Part shown: positions 37,372-47,700 of the stretch, in pieces | Layout: the number at the start of each line of letters is the position of its first letter | Numbering within the stretch: the stretch's first letter is position 1 | NCBI GenBank assembly: GCA_033060915.1 | Contig: CM065394.1 | Location: 16,363,501-16,427,500 of the forward strand | Length of the DNA stretch: 64,000 nucleotides | Source: Euryodendron excelsum | Taxonomy: Eukaryota; Streptophyta; Magnoliopsida; Ericales; Pentaphylacaceae | Direction: 5' to 3' | Translations under genes and position numbers: made by a program | Notes under the pieces: generated by a model | Database searches by the model: none | What the model was told of the DNA's origin: nothing | Seen by the model: only the letters and a program-made list of their open reading frames with translations

Positions 37372-37613
37372 AGAGGGGGCACATTGACACAACTAAAGGG
37401 CACCTAATGGCGCATTCCTCGGAAGAGGTGCGCCAGTAGGGTGCTAAGAGGGTGCCTAGTGGCACAGTCCTCTAGCCAGGGGGCACTAAGGTGTGCTAGA
37501 GGAGCTCACTGGCGCAGTCCTTTGAGCCAGTTTGACCTTGGTTTTGCATTTTATCTTCTTGCATCGCATTGGGAAGGGTTTAACACTCCTTATTGAGTTT
37601 CTAATGTGTTATT
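37372..37613. other. right flank of element A with ~50-bp degenerate repeats
   Basis: Three weak units with GTGGCRCAGTCCT and AGCCAG between 37395 and 37540. Continuous with 13129 before A inserted. No gene. Confidence 0.5.
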
Positions 37614-38218
37614 TGTTGGTCTGAAATAACAACCTAGGAGGGGGGTGAATTGAGTTTTTAAAAATCTGAAGCAATAATCACATATTAGTAATGTATAAAC
37701 GAATGAAATAGTAACCTCAATCCAAGATGACAATACGCAAGCAAGTTTTGATGAAAATGATGAGGATAAAAGCCAATCAAGAAGTAATAAATAGGGATAC
37801 AAGATTTTTACAGAGATTTGGCCAACCCTGGATTGTGTCCTCTTTTTCTTAATCCTTTCAAAGGTATTCCATTACATAAAGTCCCTTATACAACTGCTAG
37901 TTGCTCTAAGTGACCATCTCACTTTCTTTATAGGTATTCAACTTGAACTCTCAATTCAAAGTGATATTGTCCAAAAGATCACTCAATTTTACAAGTATAT
38001 TCACTAAGCTACACTCTAGCTCACAAGGTATACAACCTTATAGAAGAGTAAAACAAGATTTATACAAAGGAAACACTCTCTCAAGTATATATAAGCATAT
38101 TTTAGCTTAGCAAAAAATCCCCAAATGTGTAGAAAATAGAGCAATGGATGAGAGTGATTGTTCTTCACCTGTCAGCATTTAATCTCTTTGTTTTGATAGC
38201 CATAAATGAGTTGGGAGT

Positions 38219-38243
38219 CTTATATATATATATATATATATAT
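38219..38243. repeat. (TA)n microsatellite
   Basis: About 24 bp TA dinucleotide in the LTR. Confidence 0.95.
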
Positions 38244-38334
38244 CCCTTCATTAATTCCAACCGTTGGAGGTCGTTGGAGTAGCATTAATGCGAGTTTAGC
38301 CCATTCAGAATGTTTAAAGTTTTTACCATTAGAG

Positions 38335-38975
38335 ACAAGGTGTCGACCATTTTGGCAATTCCTAGCTAATCAGTCTTTAAAGGTGTTGACTAGATTTGCA
38401 TGGTGTCGACCATTCTTTGGGTTGTCTTTCTTTATTTGCTCACTGTCTTCAAGGTGTCGACCATAACCTTCTAAGGTGTCAGCACTTTATTCAAATCTTG
38501 CATCTATATCTTTTGATGATGTCAATCATATTTGTAAGGTGCCAACCATCAGGGGCCATTTTTCTTTATTTGCTCACTGCCTTTAAGTTGTCTGCCACGA
38601 TCGTTTAAGGTGTTGACCATAGCTAGGGCACACTTCATGAAGTTTAACCTTTTCAAGGTGTCAACCACATTTGAGATGTGCTGACAAGAGCATAGAGCAA
38701 GATTTGAGCAAACTGAGCATTGAACAAGGTGTCAACTATAATTGCATGGTGTTGACACTAGCTATGGACTTTTTTCTTTTAAGGATTGAGGGTCTTCAGC
38801 AAAAGGTGTTGACCATATATGTATGGTGTCAGCAATAACTTTCAAAGTCTTCTAAGGATCTTTAATAAGGTATCAACCATCTTTGAAGGGTGTTGACAAT
38901 AGGTTCCAGTTCTTTAAAGAGATTTTCGACAAAGGTGGTTATGGTGTCAACCATATTTGTAAGGTGTCAACCATT
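38335..38975. repeat. interspersed AAGGTGTCGACCAT motif, about 18 copies
   Basis: A 12-14-bp motif, AAGGTGTYRACCAT with variants, recurs every 20-70 bp in the middle of the LTR. Examples: 38339, 38454, 38609, 38655, 38804, 38935 and 38958. The linkers are unrelated to one another. Confidence 0.85.
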
Positions 38976-39300
38976 TGTTTGAAATATGCTAGCGCTTGGT
39001 TTTTTATAAGGCTCTTCATTTTGCATTCCAATATTCATATATGAGTTCCAAGAGATCTTTGAAACCATTCTAACAATATTCTATGAATGATTGAACACTG
39101 GATAAACTCTTGAAGTCTCATAAGATCTTCAATCTCTTCGAGATAGAACAAATCCATTTTTATCATGTGTAGGATAATTAACTTAAAAGCTTTATCATAT
39201 CGTTATTAACTAATCTGCACACTTAATTAAAATCGTTAGATAACAAACACATAATTTTGTTATCATTAAAATCAATATAGAGATTAACCTTGACTAAACA

Positions 39301-40148
39301 ATGCCATTGAAGTCATGCACATGCATTGATTATACATATGTTTCATAAGTTTGACATGGTCGTATGTGATAGGTTCGAAAGTGCCTAAAGACACTCCAAT
39401 TCTACCGAAGGAGTGAATTAACCTTAGTTTATACAGCGAACTGAGGTGGTGGTTTAAGATATTCTTTATATAGCGAATTGAGGTGGGGGTTTAAGATATT
39501 CTTACTCCTATTGAATTCAATATCTTATTATCAATGTTGGCGTTGCTTGTTTCATTATGAGGTGGCATTTTATACAACATATATTGTGAGCATAACTTGC
39601 ATTACACTAGTAGATGTTAAGTCAATGTTGGACTAACTTAAGGTTTAGTCGATATGGGACTAACCTAAAGAATGTCGATGTGGGACATTCTAGATAACAT
39701 ACCAACCATGAATTAGGCAATGTTATCAAAACAATGCGCACATACGTGGTGACACAAGATATTGCATCACAAAGAGGTATTGCTTTACATGAGATGTTTC
39801 TCATTGATGATAGTGGATTTTCTATTGGTGATTGATTTGATGTTTATCTTATATTCGTTTTTTACAAGTTTGGTTATCTTAGTGAGCACGTTGATATAAA
39901 GCTCACACCCACATAAGTTGTTTTGCAAGAATAGGAGTTGATGTCCAGTCCACTACTATTAGTGTCAAGTTGATGAGCTGTGGAGAGCTCTTCTAGTTTG
40001 AGTCTTAGATTGTGTATATATTTTACACTTAAGTGAGGATGTTTTAGAGTTCATTTATATTTTCACCTTGTAATCATGTGGGAGTTTGTTATAGAAGTTA
40101 TCTTATGTATCTATGGTGTTTGTGAGATATTTTATATATAATGATGTT
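39301..40148. other. intergenic DNA between copia LTR and element B
   Basis: No gene recognised. Contains a 37-bp direct duplication and a segment with repeated TGGGACTAAC-type words near 39630-39690. Confidence 0.5.
39431..39503. repeat. tandem duplication, 37-bp period
   Basis: Two 36-bp copies (39431-39466, 39468-39503) with GGTTTAAGATATTCTT in each and three or four differences. Confidence 0.9.
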
Positions 40149-40306
40149 TGTCACGCCCTGATTTTTGACTAAGTCCTTTCGGCTAAAAAAAAAGCAAGAA
40201 ACTCTGTCATTAGAATTCATCCTCCTAGAAGGACAACTGCGACTAAGTTTAAACTTGAAATTGATTTAATTAAGGAATTTTTTGTTTTAGAAAAATAGGA
40301 GTCGCC

Positions 40307-40333
40307 ACCTAACTTGATTATGGTGAGTTAGGT
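40307..40333 (-). promoter_or_regulatory. conserved U5 hairpin, element B left LTR
   Basis: ACCTAACT/AGTTAGGT arms kept although the loop has a T for A change relative to element A. Confidence 0.6.
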
Positions 40334-41559
40334 CACCTAAAAGTAAGTGTAATCCGAAAATTAAAATTAGAGTTTTTGAAAAAGGTTTTGAAAAACCTCC
40401 TCAAGAGAGGGTTTTTAAGAAAATAAGGTATTTAGCAACCTTTGGAATGTTTTAAGTTCTTTTTGAAAATAACTCTATTTTGATATTTTGAAAACAGAAA
40501 TCTATGGTCCGGGGGTTGGTTACGTGTAGAGAAGATATCTTAAGATCATCACCCTTACCCTCTCTTTCTGTACCTACATGTCTAATCACCTTTTGTTTAC
40601 TCACTGGAATAATCGGTTACCATTATCCATTTTAGAGTTTTGAAAATGGGGTTTGGTCATCACTTTTTGGAGGAATGATGCATGATGCAAGTTTTGAGAA
40701 AACTATTTCAAAACATGGAAGCCTTGAAGGAATTTGAAATAGAAATCTTGAATTGATAGAGAGTTTTGAAAAAAAAAGACTTGAGTTGAAATGAAAGTTA
40801 TGACCGCACCATTTTAGGTTGCCTGCGTATCTTATTTGGCAAGAATCAGGTCATTTGTAGTTCGAGCAAGAGCCTAATGGAAAGTAGGCGCATTAGGGCC
40901 TTTGGAAAGTTTTAAAGACACTTTGAGGTCTTAGGAAAGGTTTGGAGACAATTTGTGGTCTTTGAAAAGAGGACTTGAGAATTTTGATTTGAAATCGAAT
41001 ATTGGAGTACTTTTGGAGTAGAAATTGAAGGTTTTTGAAAGTGCTCTTGAAATGGGATTTTGAAGTATTTTGAAATATTTTTGAACATAACTCAAAAGAG
41101 TATTGGAAGTTTTAAAAATTCGATTATGGACTTGAAAATTTGACTTGGAGTTACAAAAGCTCCTACGAACTTGTCTTAAAATGATTTTCAAAAATGGTTT
41201 TTGAAAACACCAAGGGCTTTAGAACCTTAATATGGATAACTTTGAAGATTGTACTTAATGTATCACCTTCTCTTGGGATCCCTAACCATAAAAGAGGTAG
41301 GGACACCTTAGGGTTGTGAGTTCTTGAAATCATTTTGAAAATAGCTTTTGGAAAATGTTAAGTGTCTAGCCATTTTAGTTGAGACGAATTTAAAAGAACT
41401 TCTTGGAGACATAGAGTGTGGGGATATTTAAAAAGGTTTTAGAGTTGATTTTTGAAATCGTAAGAGAGTGGGATATTTTAAAAATATATTATTAAAATGG
41501 TCTTTGAGTTGAAAGATTATTTGAAAATGGGTCTTTGAATTAGGACCTTGAAGCTTACT

Positions 41560-41860
41560 AACCTAGGTTAGGTTAACCTAAGGTTAACTAACTCGGGTTA
41601 GGTTAACCTAGGGTTGGCTAACTAGGGTAAGGGTGACTTAGGGTTAACTAACTTGGGTTAGATTAGCCTAGGGTTAAGGTGGACTAGGGTTAACTAACTA
41701 AGGTTAGGTTAACCTAGGGTTTAGGTGAACTAGGGTTAACTAGCTATAGCTTGGTTAACCTAGGGTTTGGGTGAACTAGGATTAACTAACTACGATTAGG
41801 TTAACCTAGGGTTTAGGTGAACTAGAGTTAACTAGCTATGGTTAGGTTAACCTAGGGTTG
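41560..41860. repeat. ~50-bp array with telomere-like CCTAGGGTTTAGG words
   Basis: About six units with AGGTTAACCTAGGGTT and ACTAGGGTTAACTAAC. GGTTAACC is palindromic. Homologue in the right LTR at 56690-56996. It only resembles the plant telomere repeat and is not telomeric. Confidence 0.85.
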
Positions 41861-43042
41861 GAAGGTGGTTTTGAACTAGGAATTCATGCATTTTTAGAAG
41901 GAGTTTTGGATAACAAATCATGTTATGCAAAAGACTCTTGTAAAAAAACCTTTTGAAGATTATTTCCATGAAAATTGACTCTAGTGAAGTATATGGTTCA
42001 TATGGTTGATGTTTGAAAACCATTCCAAAGAAGGTTTTCTTTAGGACCATTATAACCTTTATCTTGAAAAGAGTAGGAACTTTAAAAATCAACATAATAA
42101 TGAGAACTTTTGGAAGATTATTTTTAATGAACTGTTGAAAGCCATTTTTAAAAGGAAGGTCTTGAAAACTATTTTTGGAAGAGGAAACCACTCTAACAAG
42201 TTAGGATTCCTATGGTCCATGATAAGGGAAACCACTCAAGAGAGGGTTCCATAGACAAGTTTTGAAATCATTTTTATGCAAGTAGAAGTGTAAGGATTTA
42301 AGAATATGAGTTAGGGATTAATGGAGGGCTTTTCTAGGGAATGATTAGTTATAGTTTCATCCTAAATTTCAAAAGCCCACTTTTGGAACCACTTTGCAAA
42401 GAACATTGAAATAATGAGCTTGAAAATGGTGTGGGAATGGGAATAGTGTAAGTTTTGGAAAACATGGCTATAAACATGAAAATAAAGCCAAACACACAAA
42501 ATATGAGCAAGATAGTCATATGCAAAGAGGGTTATGAATTCATACAAGGCTAGAGGCTACATCACATAATCAAGGTGCTCCAAGGCTATACCATCTTAAA
42601 GTAGTCTAGTGAGAGATCCCCCTATACGATGACTTTTACTAACTTTCCTCTAGGCATGAGCTAGGAGCTCTCTTGTCTTAAGTATAGAAGAATGGGGGGT
42701 AGAAAATGGGGGTTAAAATAGAGAATAGCCTAAGTAGGCTAGGAGGAAGAAGAGAGGAGTGGGGAAGATAAAAATATAAAAGGAAATACCACCTTTTGCC
42801 TTCAAACACTCTCAAACTTCATTAGTTGCTTGGACTTGATCGTAGATGGACTTGGAAGGGGCTGGAATAAGGTCTCCTATGGCATAGAGGGCCTTGTAGG
42901 TGAGGTGTATGGGCTAGAGTGAAGTGGAATACAACCTAAGTGTTTGGAGGGGAAAGATATATGGAGGGTTTCGGATTTCTGGAAATGTTTGTGCAGAGTT
43001 TTGTTACAATTTTTGATTTTGGAATATGAAAAAGGGGAGGCC

Positions 43043-43053
43043 TATATTTATAG
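43043..43053 (-). promoter_or_regulatory. TATA box of element B left LTR
   Basis: CTATAAATATA on the minus strand at the position of the other LTR TATA boxes. Confidence 0.7.
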
Positions 43054-43429
43054 CCAATTCTGGAGAGACCTGGCGTATGTAGTACATGCGCCTAGGCAAA
43101 ATTTTCCCTGGCACATGTGCTATATGCGTCGGTACTATTCCATTGGTAGAATGCCACGTGACACCCATTGTACTGGCTAAATCTTAAGGGCTAAGCGAAG
43201 TTTGATCGACCTGATCAAAATTTGGGCGCATGTAGCTTACGCTCCGTTGTCGGGAGTGTTCGTTTAAATTTTGCCTAGATAATTGTGCCGACCGGGAAGG
43301 TTTTAGGGAAATCAGTTGCATTCACGGTGTTCTTCTAGGGTTGCTCGTGAACTCCTAAGTTTTTAAAAAATCTGAACGATGTTCGAAAGTCTGAGATATC
43401 ATCTCGGAAAGTGTGCATGAAATCGCATT

Positions 43430-43880
43430 TTCATAGAGCGTCTGTGATATGCTCCGGGGGGGTTCAAAAGTAGCTGTTTTTGTGCCATGTGATCAAGGCC
43501 TTCAAGAAGCGATCTCTCTGATCGGATTGTACCGATGGAGAGTACTTTGGAAATACTTTCAGAAATTTCCTAATTTACGTGTTTCTCAAGTCGTTTGATG
43601 GTGCGTTATAATCAGAGAATTGGAGAAAAAGTCAATATTGGCAGAGCGTCTATGAGATGTTCCCGGGGTTACTGAAAGTAGTAGTTTTCGAGCCATGCGA
43701 TGAGGAGTTTCGGGAAGGGATCTCTCCGATCGAGCCATATCGATAGAAAGACCTATGAACGAGCTTTCGGGAATTTCTTGGTTTACACATTTCTCAAGTC
43801 GTTTGACAGTGCATTTTAACCAGGAAATCAGGAGAAAAGGTAATCTTGGCGGAGCGTATGTGAGACACTTCAGGGGGCTT
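43430..43880. repeat. ~207-bp U3 tandem repeat, left LTR of B
   Basis: Units starting at GAGCGTCT-type hairpins near 43436, 43647 and 43850, with TTTCTCAAGTCGTTTGA in each of the first two. Homologue of 58710-59190. Confidence 0.8.
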
Positions 43881-44354
43881 TCGTTGAGTCAGGAGTGTTT
43901 ACTGTTGTAAGGTCCACCTTAGGTTAAGCAGGGTTATTTGACAAGACCCGCCGTTCACCATTCTAGGACCGGTGCAGTTTCGGGGCACGTTTGGGTGAGC
44001 TAGGGGCAAAATTGTCATTTTAATCGGGCTTGGTTGAAAAGGTCAGGAATGGGTCGGAGTGTTGTGTGAAGCGTGTCGGGTCGTTCAGGGACAATCATAT
44101 AAGACTTTTTCATTGTTTGGTGAGATTTGTGCTGTGCTAGGGCATTCAAGGGCAAAACGGTTATTTTAACCGGAGTTAGTTGGAATGGGAGCAGAATTGG
44201 ATAGGATTGCATGTTGAGTACGCCTAACTAATTAGTAACACTTTGGAACGGTGGACTTACTTTCTTGAGGGATTTTGAACTTTCTCAAGACGTGCCTAGA
44301 GGCCCAAGAGGCAGGTTTGGTCATTTTTCACCGAGTCGGGCTAGCAGGCGTTGG

Positions 44355-44660
44355 TGTTGACCTAGGTGTTGGATCTTTAGATCGCCCGGTCTAGGAAAGC
44401 TACCTGTGCGGTGTTGGTCCCTTAGACCGCCCGGTCTTAGAGAACTACCTGTAGGGTGGTGTTGATTTCTGAGAACACCTGGTCTTAGAAAGCTACCTGT
44501 GAGGGTGGTGTTGGTCTCTCAGAACGCTTGCTATCAGAGAACTACCAAATGATGAACATTCTACATTGGTGGGCTTACAGGCGTCAGAAGTGAACCGTTT
44601 GGAATTTGATGAGGTGTTGGTCCCCGAGATCGCCCGATCTCGGGAAGCTACCTGGATGGC
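44355..44660. repeat. ~50-bp palindromic U3 array, left LTR of B
   Basis: Units with TTAGACCGCCCGGTCTTAG and AGCTACCTG, decayed relative to the right LTR (59640-59985). Confidence 0.8.
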
Positions 44661-44859
44661 ATTGGCAGAAAACTACCTGGAATGCCTAGGGGCATGATGA
44701 CCTTTATAGCTTCAATTGGACCTTGTGGATCCGGGAAGTGACTAGTTGATTGGATTGGAGTTTGAAAGACCCGTCTTGGGCCCACATGCATTGTGATGTT
44801 CGAAAACTGCATCCGGTTAGGTCGGAGATTGTCGAGCGGGCAAAAATGGGGTGCTTATA

Positions 44860-44878
44860 GTTGCCCCTCTTTTCTAGC
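44860..44878 (-). other. polypurine tract of element B
   Basis: On the minus strand AGAAAAGAGGGGCAAC stands next to the sense 3' LTR, matching that of element A. Confidence 0.75.
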
Positions 44879-46177
44879 TTTGCTTGTCGAAGGTAAAAAG
44901 ATAACAAAGTAAGAATCCCTTTTTGGTCGCGAGGCGATCGGAGGGACGACAACTTGATAAGTTTAAAAAGTTTTGGACTACTTGTGAGTCGTTTGTCTGG
45001 AAAATTTTGAGTTTCGAAAGACTGTGTTTTGGAAATTTTGTTTATGGTCCGACTTTTGAAAATGCCGATTCGACGAAGTCCGGCCCAGAACACTTAGTTT
45101 TTGAAAATAAATTTTTGAAAGCTTGATTTTTGGCTTTTGACAGCCTTGAAAATGATTTTTGACACTTGGATGATTGAAAGTTGGTTTTGGCAGGAAGCTG
45201 AAGGTGCCGCTCATGCGCTTGGTCGAAAGAACCCTAGCACATATAGCTCATGCACCTGTTAGATTTTCCTTCTGGCACATCTACTACATGCATTAGGCCG
45301 TGGGTTTAAAAACAGAGTAGGTTCGCGTGTTTCATTACGGGTTTTGAGTTTTGAGAGTGACTTGAGAGTTTTCTCCAAGAGTTTTTGAGGGATTTCGACT
45401 AGGGATCGTTGGGGAAGCGTCGGGAGACGTCTGGTACTCGCCAAAAGTCATCATTGTCGTCGGATTCTTGCTAAAAAACTTGTTTCTCATCGGGGAACCC
45501 AAAGGTTAGTTTTTTGAAACTTGGTCAATTTTGATGCATATATATCCGTTTTTTGCAAATGATTATTGTGAATCTATGCTTTAGGATGTTTAGAATGCAA
45601 TGGGCTGATTGTTCTTGTGATTTGATGGAGATTTGAGTGTGTTTGGGGTGATTTTGCATATTTATGAGAATGGGTTTCCTGTAGGGCTGGGAAAAATTGC
45701 TTCTATAGGCCCAGATATTGTGTGTTTGTGCATGATTTTTATACTCGGAGTCTTAGAAAAATGTGTAGAACAACCGTATGGAGTTTCGTAAATTTTTTGG
45801 AAAATTTTAAATTTTTGAATTTTTAGAAATTACAAAAAATAGAAAAAAAATTAGAAAATTGATCTTGTTGAAGGCCAAAAAAATTATAGGACAATTTTAG
45901 AAAATTGTGGTGATATTCTTGAATGTTCTAAGAATTTTCTGAAATTTTTGAAAACAAACCAAGACCGGGAAATTTGGAAACCGAAGAAGTTGTCTTGAAA
46001 AAAAATAGTATTTAAGATTGAGTCGCGTATTGCGGAGGATGGGATTGTTTTGATTGATGTGGTTGAAGGTTCAGGATACCTTGGGACTGTGTTTGTGGCT
46101 TGTTAAAGTTTTGGGGGTGGCGACTTTTTAAAGCAGAAGCTTGCCGAAATTTTCAAAAATATTGATCTTTTAGAAAT
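44879..46177. other. element B 3' untranslated region, non-repetitive part
   Basis: No coding potential recognised on either strand; lies between the polypurine tract and the tandem array. Confidence 0.5.
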
Positions 46178-47460
46178 TTAACATTGAATTCTAAGATTTT
46201 TGGAAAAAGCAATTATTTTTGAGAACTGGCCTTTTGAAGGAGAAAGTCCTTCTAGAAAGCTTTTAGGAGTAGGGCTTTTGATGGAGAAAACCCGGGATAC
46301 CGATTTGAAATTTAGAAAACTCGTAGAAAATTTTGGAGCGGGGCTCTTGAAGGAGAAAGCCTGATAAACCAATCTGAAATTTTGAAATAAGACTTTTTAA
46401 GGAAAAAGCTTGAAAAACCGTTAGAAAATTTTTGAAACAAGCCTTTTGAAGGGGAAAGCCTAGAAACCGATTTTGACACTTTTGAAACGAAACGTTTTGA
46501 GAAAAAAGCTTGAAAAACCATGGAAAACATTAAAACAGGGCTTTTGAGGAGAAAGCCCGGGAAACTGGTCTGAAATTTTGAAATGAGACTTTTTGAGGAA
46601 ACAGCTCAAAAACTGTTAGAAACTCTTTAAAATAGGGCTTTTGAAGGGGAAAGCTCGGGAAACCGGTTTTGACACTTTTGAAACAAAACTTTTTAAGGAA
46701 AAAGCTTGAAAAACCGTTGAAAACATTGAAATAGGGCTTTTGAGGGAGAAAGCCCAAGAAACTAGTTTGAAACTTTCGAAACAAAACTTTCTGAGGAAAA
46801 AGCTTGAAAAATTGTGGAAAACATTAAAACATGGCTTTTGAGGAGAAAGCCCGGGAAACCGGTTTTGACACTTTTGAAACAAAACTTTTTGAGAAAAAAG
46901 CTTGGAAAACCGTTGAAAACATTTTGGAACAGGGCTTTTGAAGGAGAAAGCCCAGGAAACCAGTTTGAAACTTTCGAAATGAAACTTTTTAAGGAAAAAG
47001 CTTGGAAAAACCATTGAAAACTTTGAAATAAGGCTTTTGAGAAGAAAGCCCAAGAAACTAGTTTGAAACTTTTGAAATGAAACTTTTTGAGGAAAAAGCT
47101 TGAAAAACCTTTGAAAATATTTTGAAACAAGACTTTTGAAGGAGAAAGCCTAAGAAACTAGTTTGAAATTTTTGAAATGAAACTTTCTGTGGAAAAGCTT
47201 GGAAAAATCGTTGAAAACATTTTGGGGCAAGGCTTTTGAAGGAGAAAGCCCAAGAAACTAGTTCGAAACTTTCAAAACAAAACTTTTTAAGAAAAAAGCT
47301 TGGAAAAATCGTTAAAAACATTTTGGAACAGGGCTTTTGAAGGAGAAAGCCCAAGAAATTAGTCTAAAATTTTGAAATGAGACTTTTTGAGGAAAAAGCT
47401 CAAAAAACCATTAGAAAATCTTTGAAGCAAGGCTTTTGAAGGGGAAAGCCCGGGAAACCG
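46178..47460. repeat. ~98-bp tandem array upstream of the sense 3' LTR of B
   Basis: About 12-13 units. GGGCTTTTGAAGGAGAAAGC recurs near 46538, 46636, 46734, 46831, 46931, 47031, 47129, 47229, 47332 and 47427. Each unit has two half-units, GGGCTTT...AAAGCCC and CTTTTTGAGGAAAAAG, and both can form hairpins. Several minus-strand ORFs (up to 145 codons, in different frames) are just the repeat read through. Confidence 0.9.
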
Positions 47461-47504
47461 ATTTGAAACTTAGACACCGAAATGGAGAGGACCTTAGTGT
47501 CTTT

Positions 47505-47640
47505 CCTCTCCCTTTATTTTTCTTTTTCTTTTCTCTTTGATTTTCTTTTTTCTTTCTTTCTTTTTTATTTTTTTTTCTTTTTTTCTTTCCTTTTTTTTTT
47601 TCTTCTCTTTTTTTCCTTTTCTTTTTTGGCATATGTACCT
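47505..47640 (+). repeat. long polypyrimidine tract before the antisense gene
   Basis: About 135 bp of nearly pure T and C on the plus strand, ending ~60 bp before the acceptor-like TTTTTCAGG and the ATG at 47701. Could be part of an intron or promoter of the antisense gene. Confidence 0.8.
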
Positions 47641-47700
47641 TTTACTTTTTATACATATCCTGTGGCTGATCAACTTTCTGCATGTCATTGCTTTTTCAGG

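Larger units (their letters stand above)
37614..39300. mobile_element. LTR of the second copia-like family, no target duplication
   Basis: Starts TGTTGG and ends ACTAAACA; its two ends match those of the solo LTR 16912-18735. Five bases before it are TTATT, five after are ATGCC, so no duplication. No primer site or polypurine tract is next to either end. It is either one LTR left from a larger deletion or a product of unequal exchange. Confidence 0.7.
40149..44859 (-). repeat. element B left LTR (3' LTR in sense)
   Basis: 4711 bp. Plus-strand start TGTCACGCCCTG, end GTGCTTATA; the penultimate base is mutated from the usual ACA. Contains the U5 hairpin, a TAGGGTTAACTAAC array (41560-41860), the TATA box, and two hairpin-bearing U3 arrays. 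Confidence 0.92.

Noticed and set aside
41560..41860. Interstitial telomere repeat
   Set aside because: The units are ~50-bp LTR repeats with only scattered telomere-like words, present in both LTRs of the element.
41847..42191. 114-codon minus ORF conserved in both LTRs of element B (also 56981-57325)
   Set aside because: LTRs are identical at insertion, so a chance ORF is shared. It has no domain and lies in R/U5.
40149..44859. Plus-strand orientation for elements A and B
   Set aside because: LTR ends TG...CA are symmetric, but PBS, polypurine tract, TATA boxes and gag all point to the minus strand.
46178..47354. Overlapping minus-strand ORFs (64-145 codons) with repeated FFLKKF/FSSF peptides
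   Set aside because: They are the tandem array read in several frames; all frames are equally open and no domain is seen.
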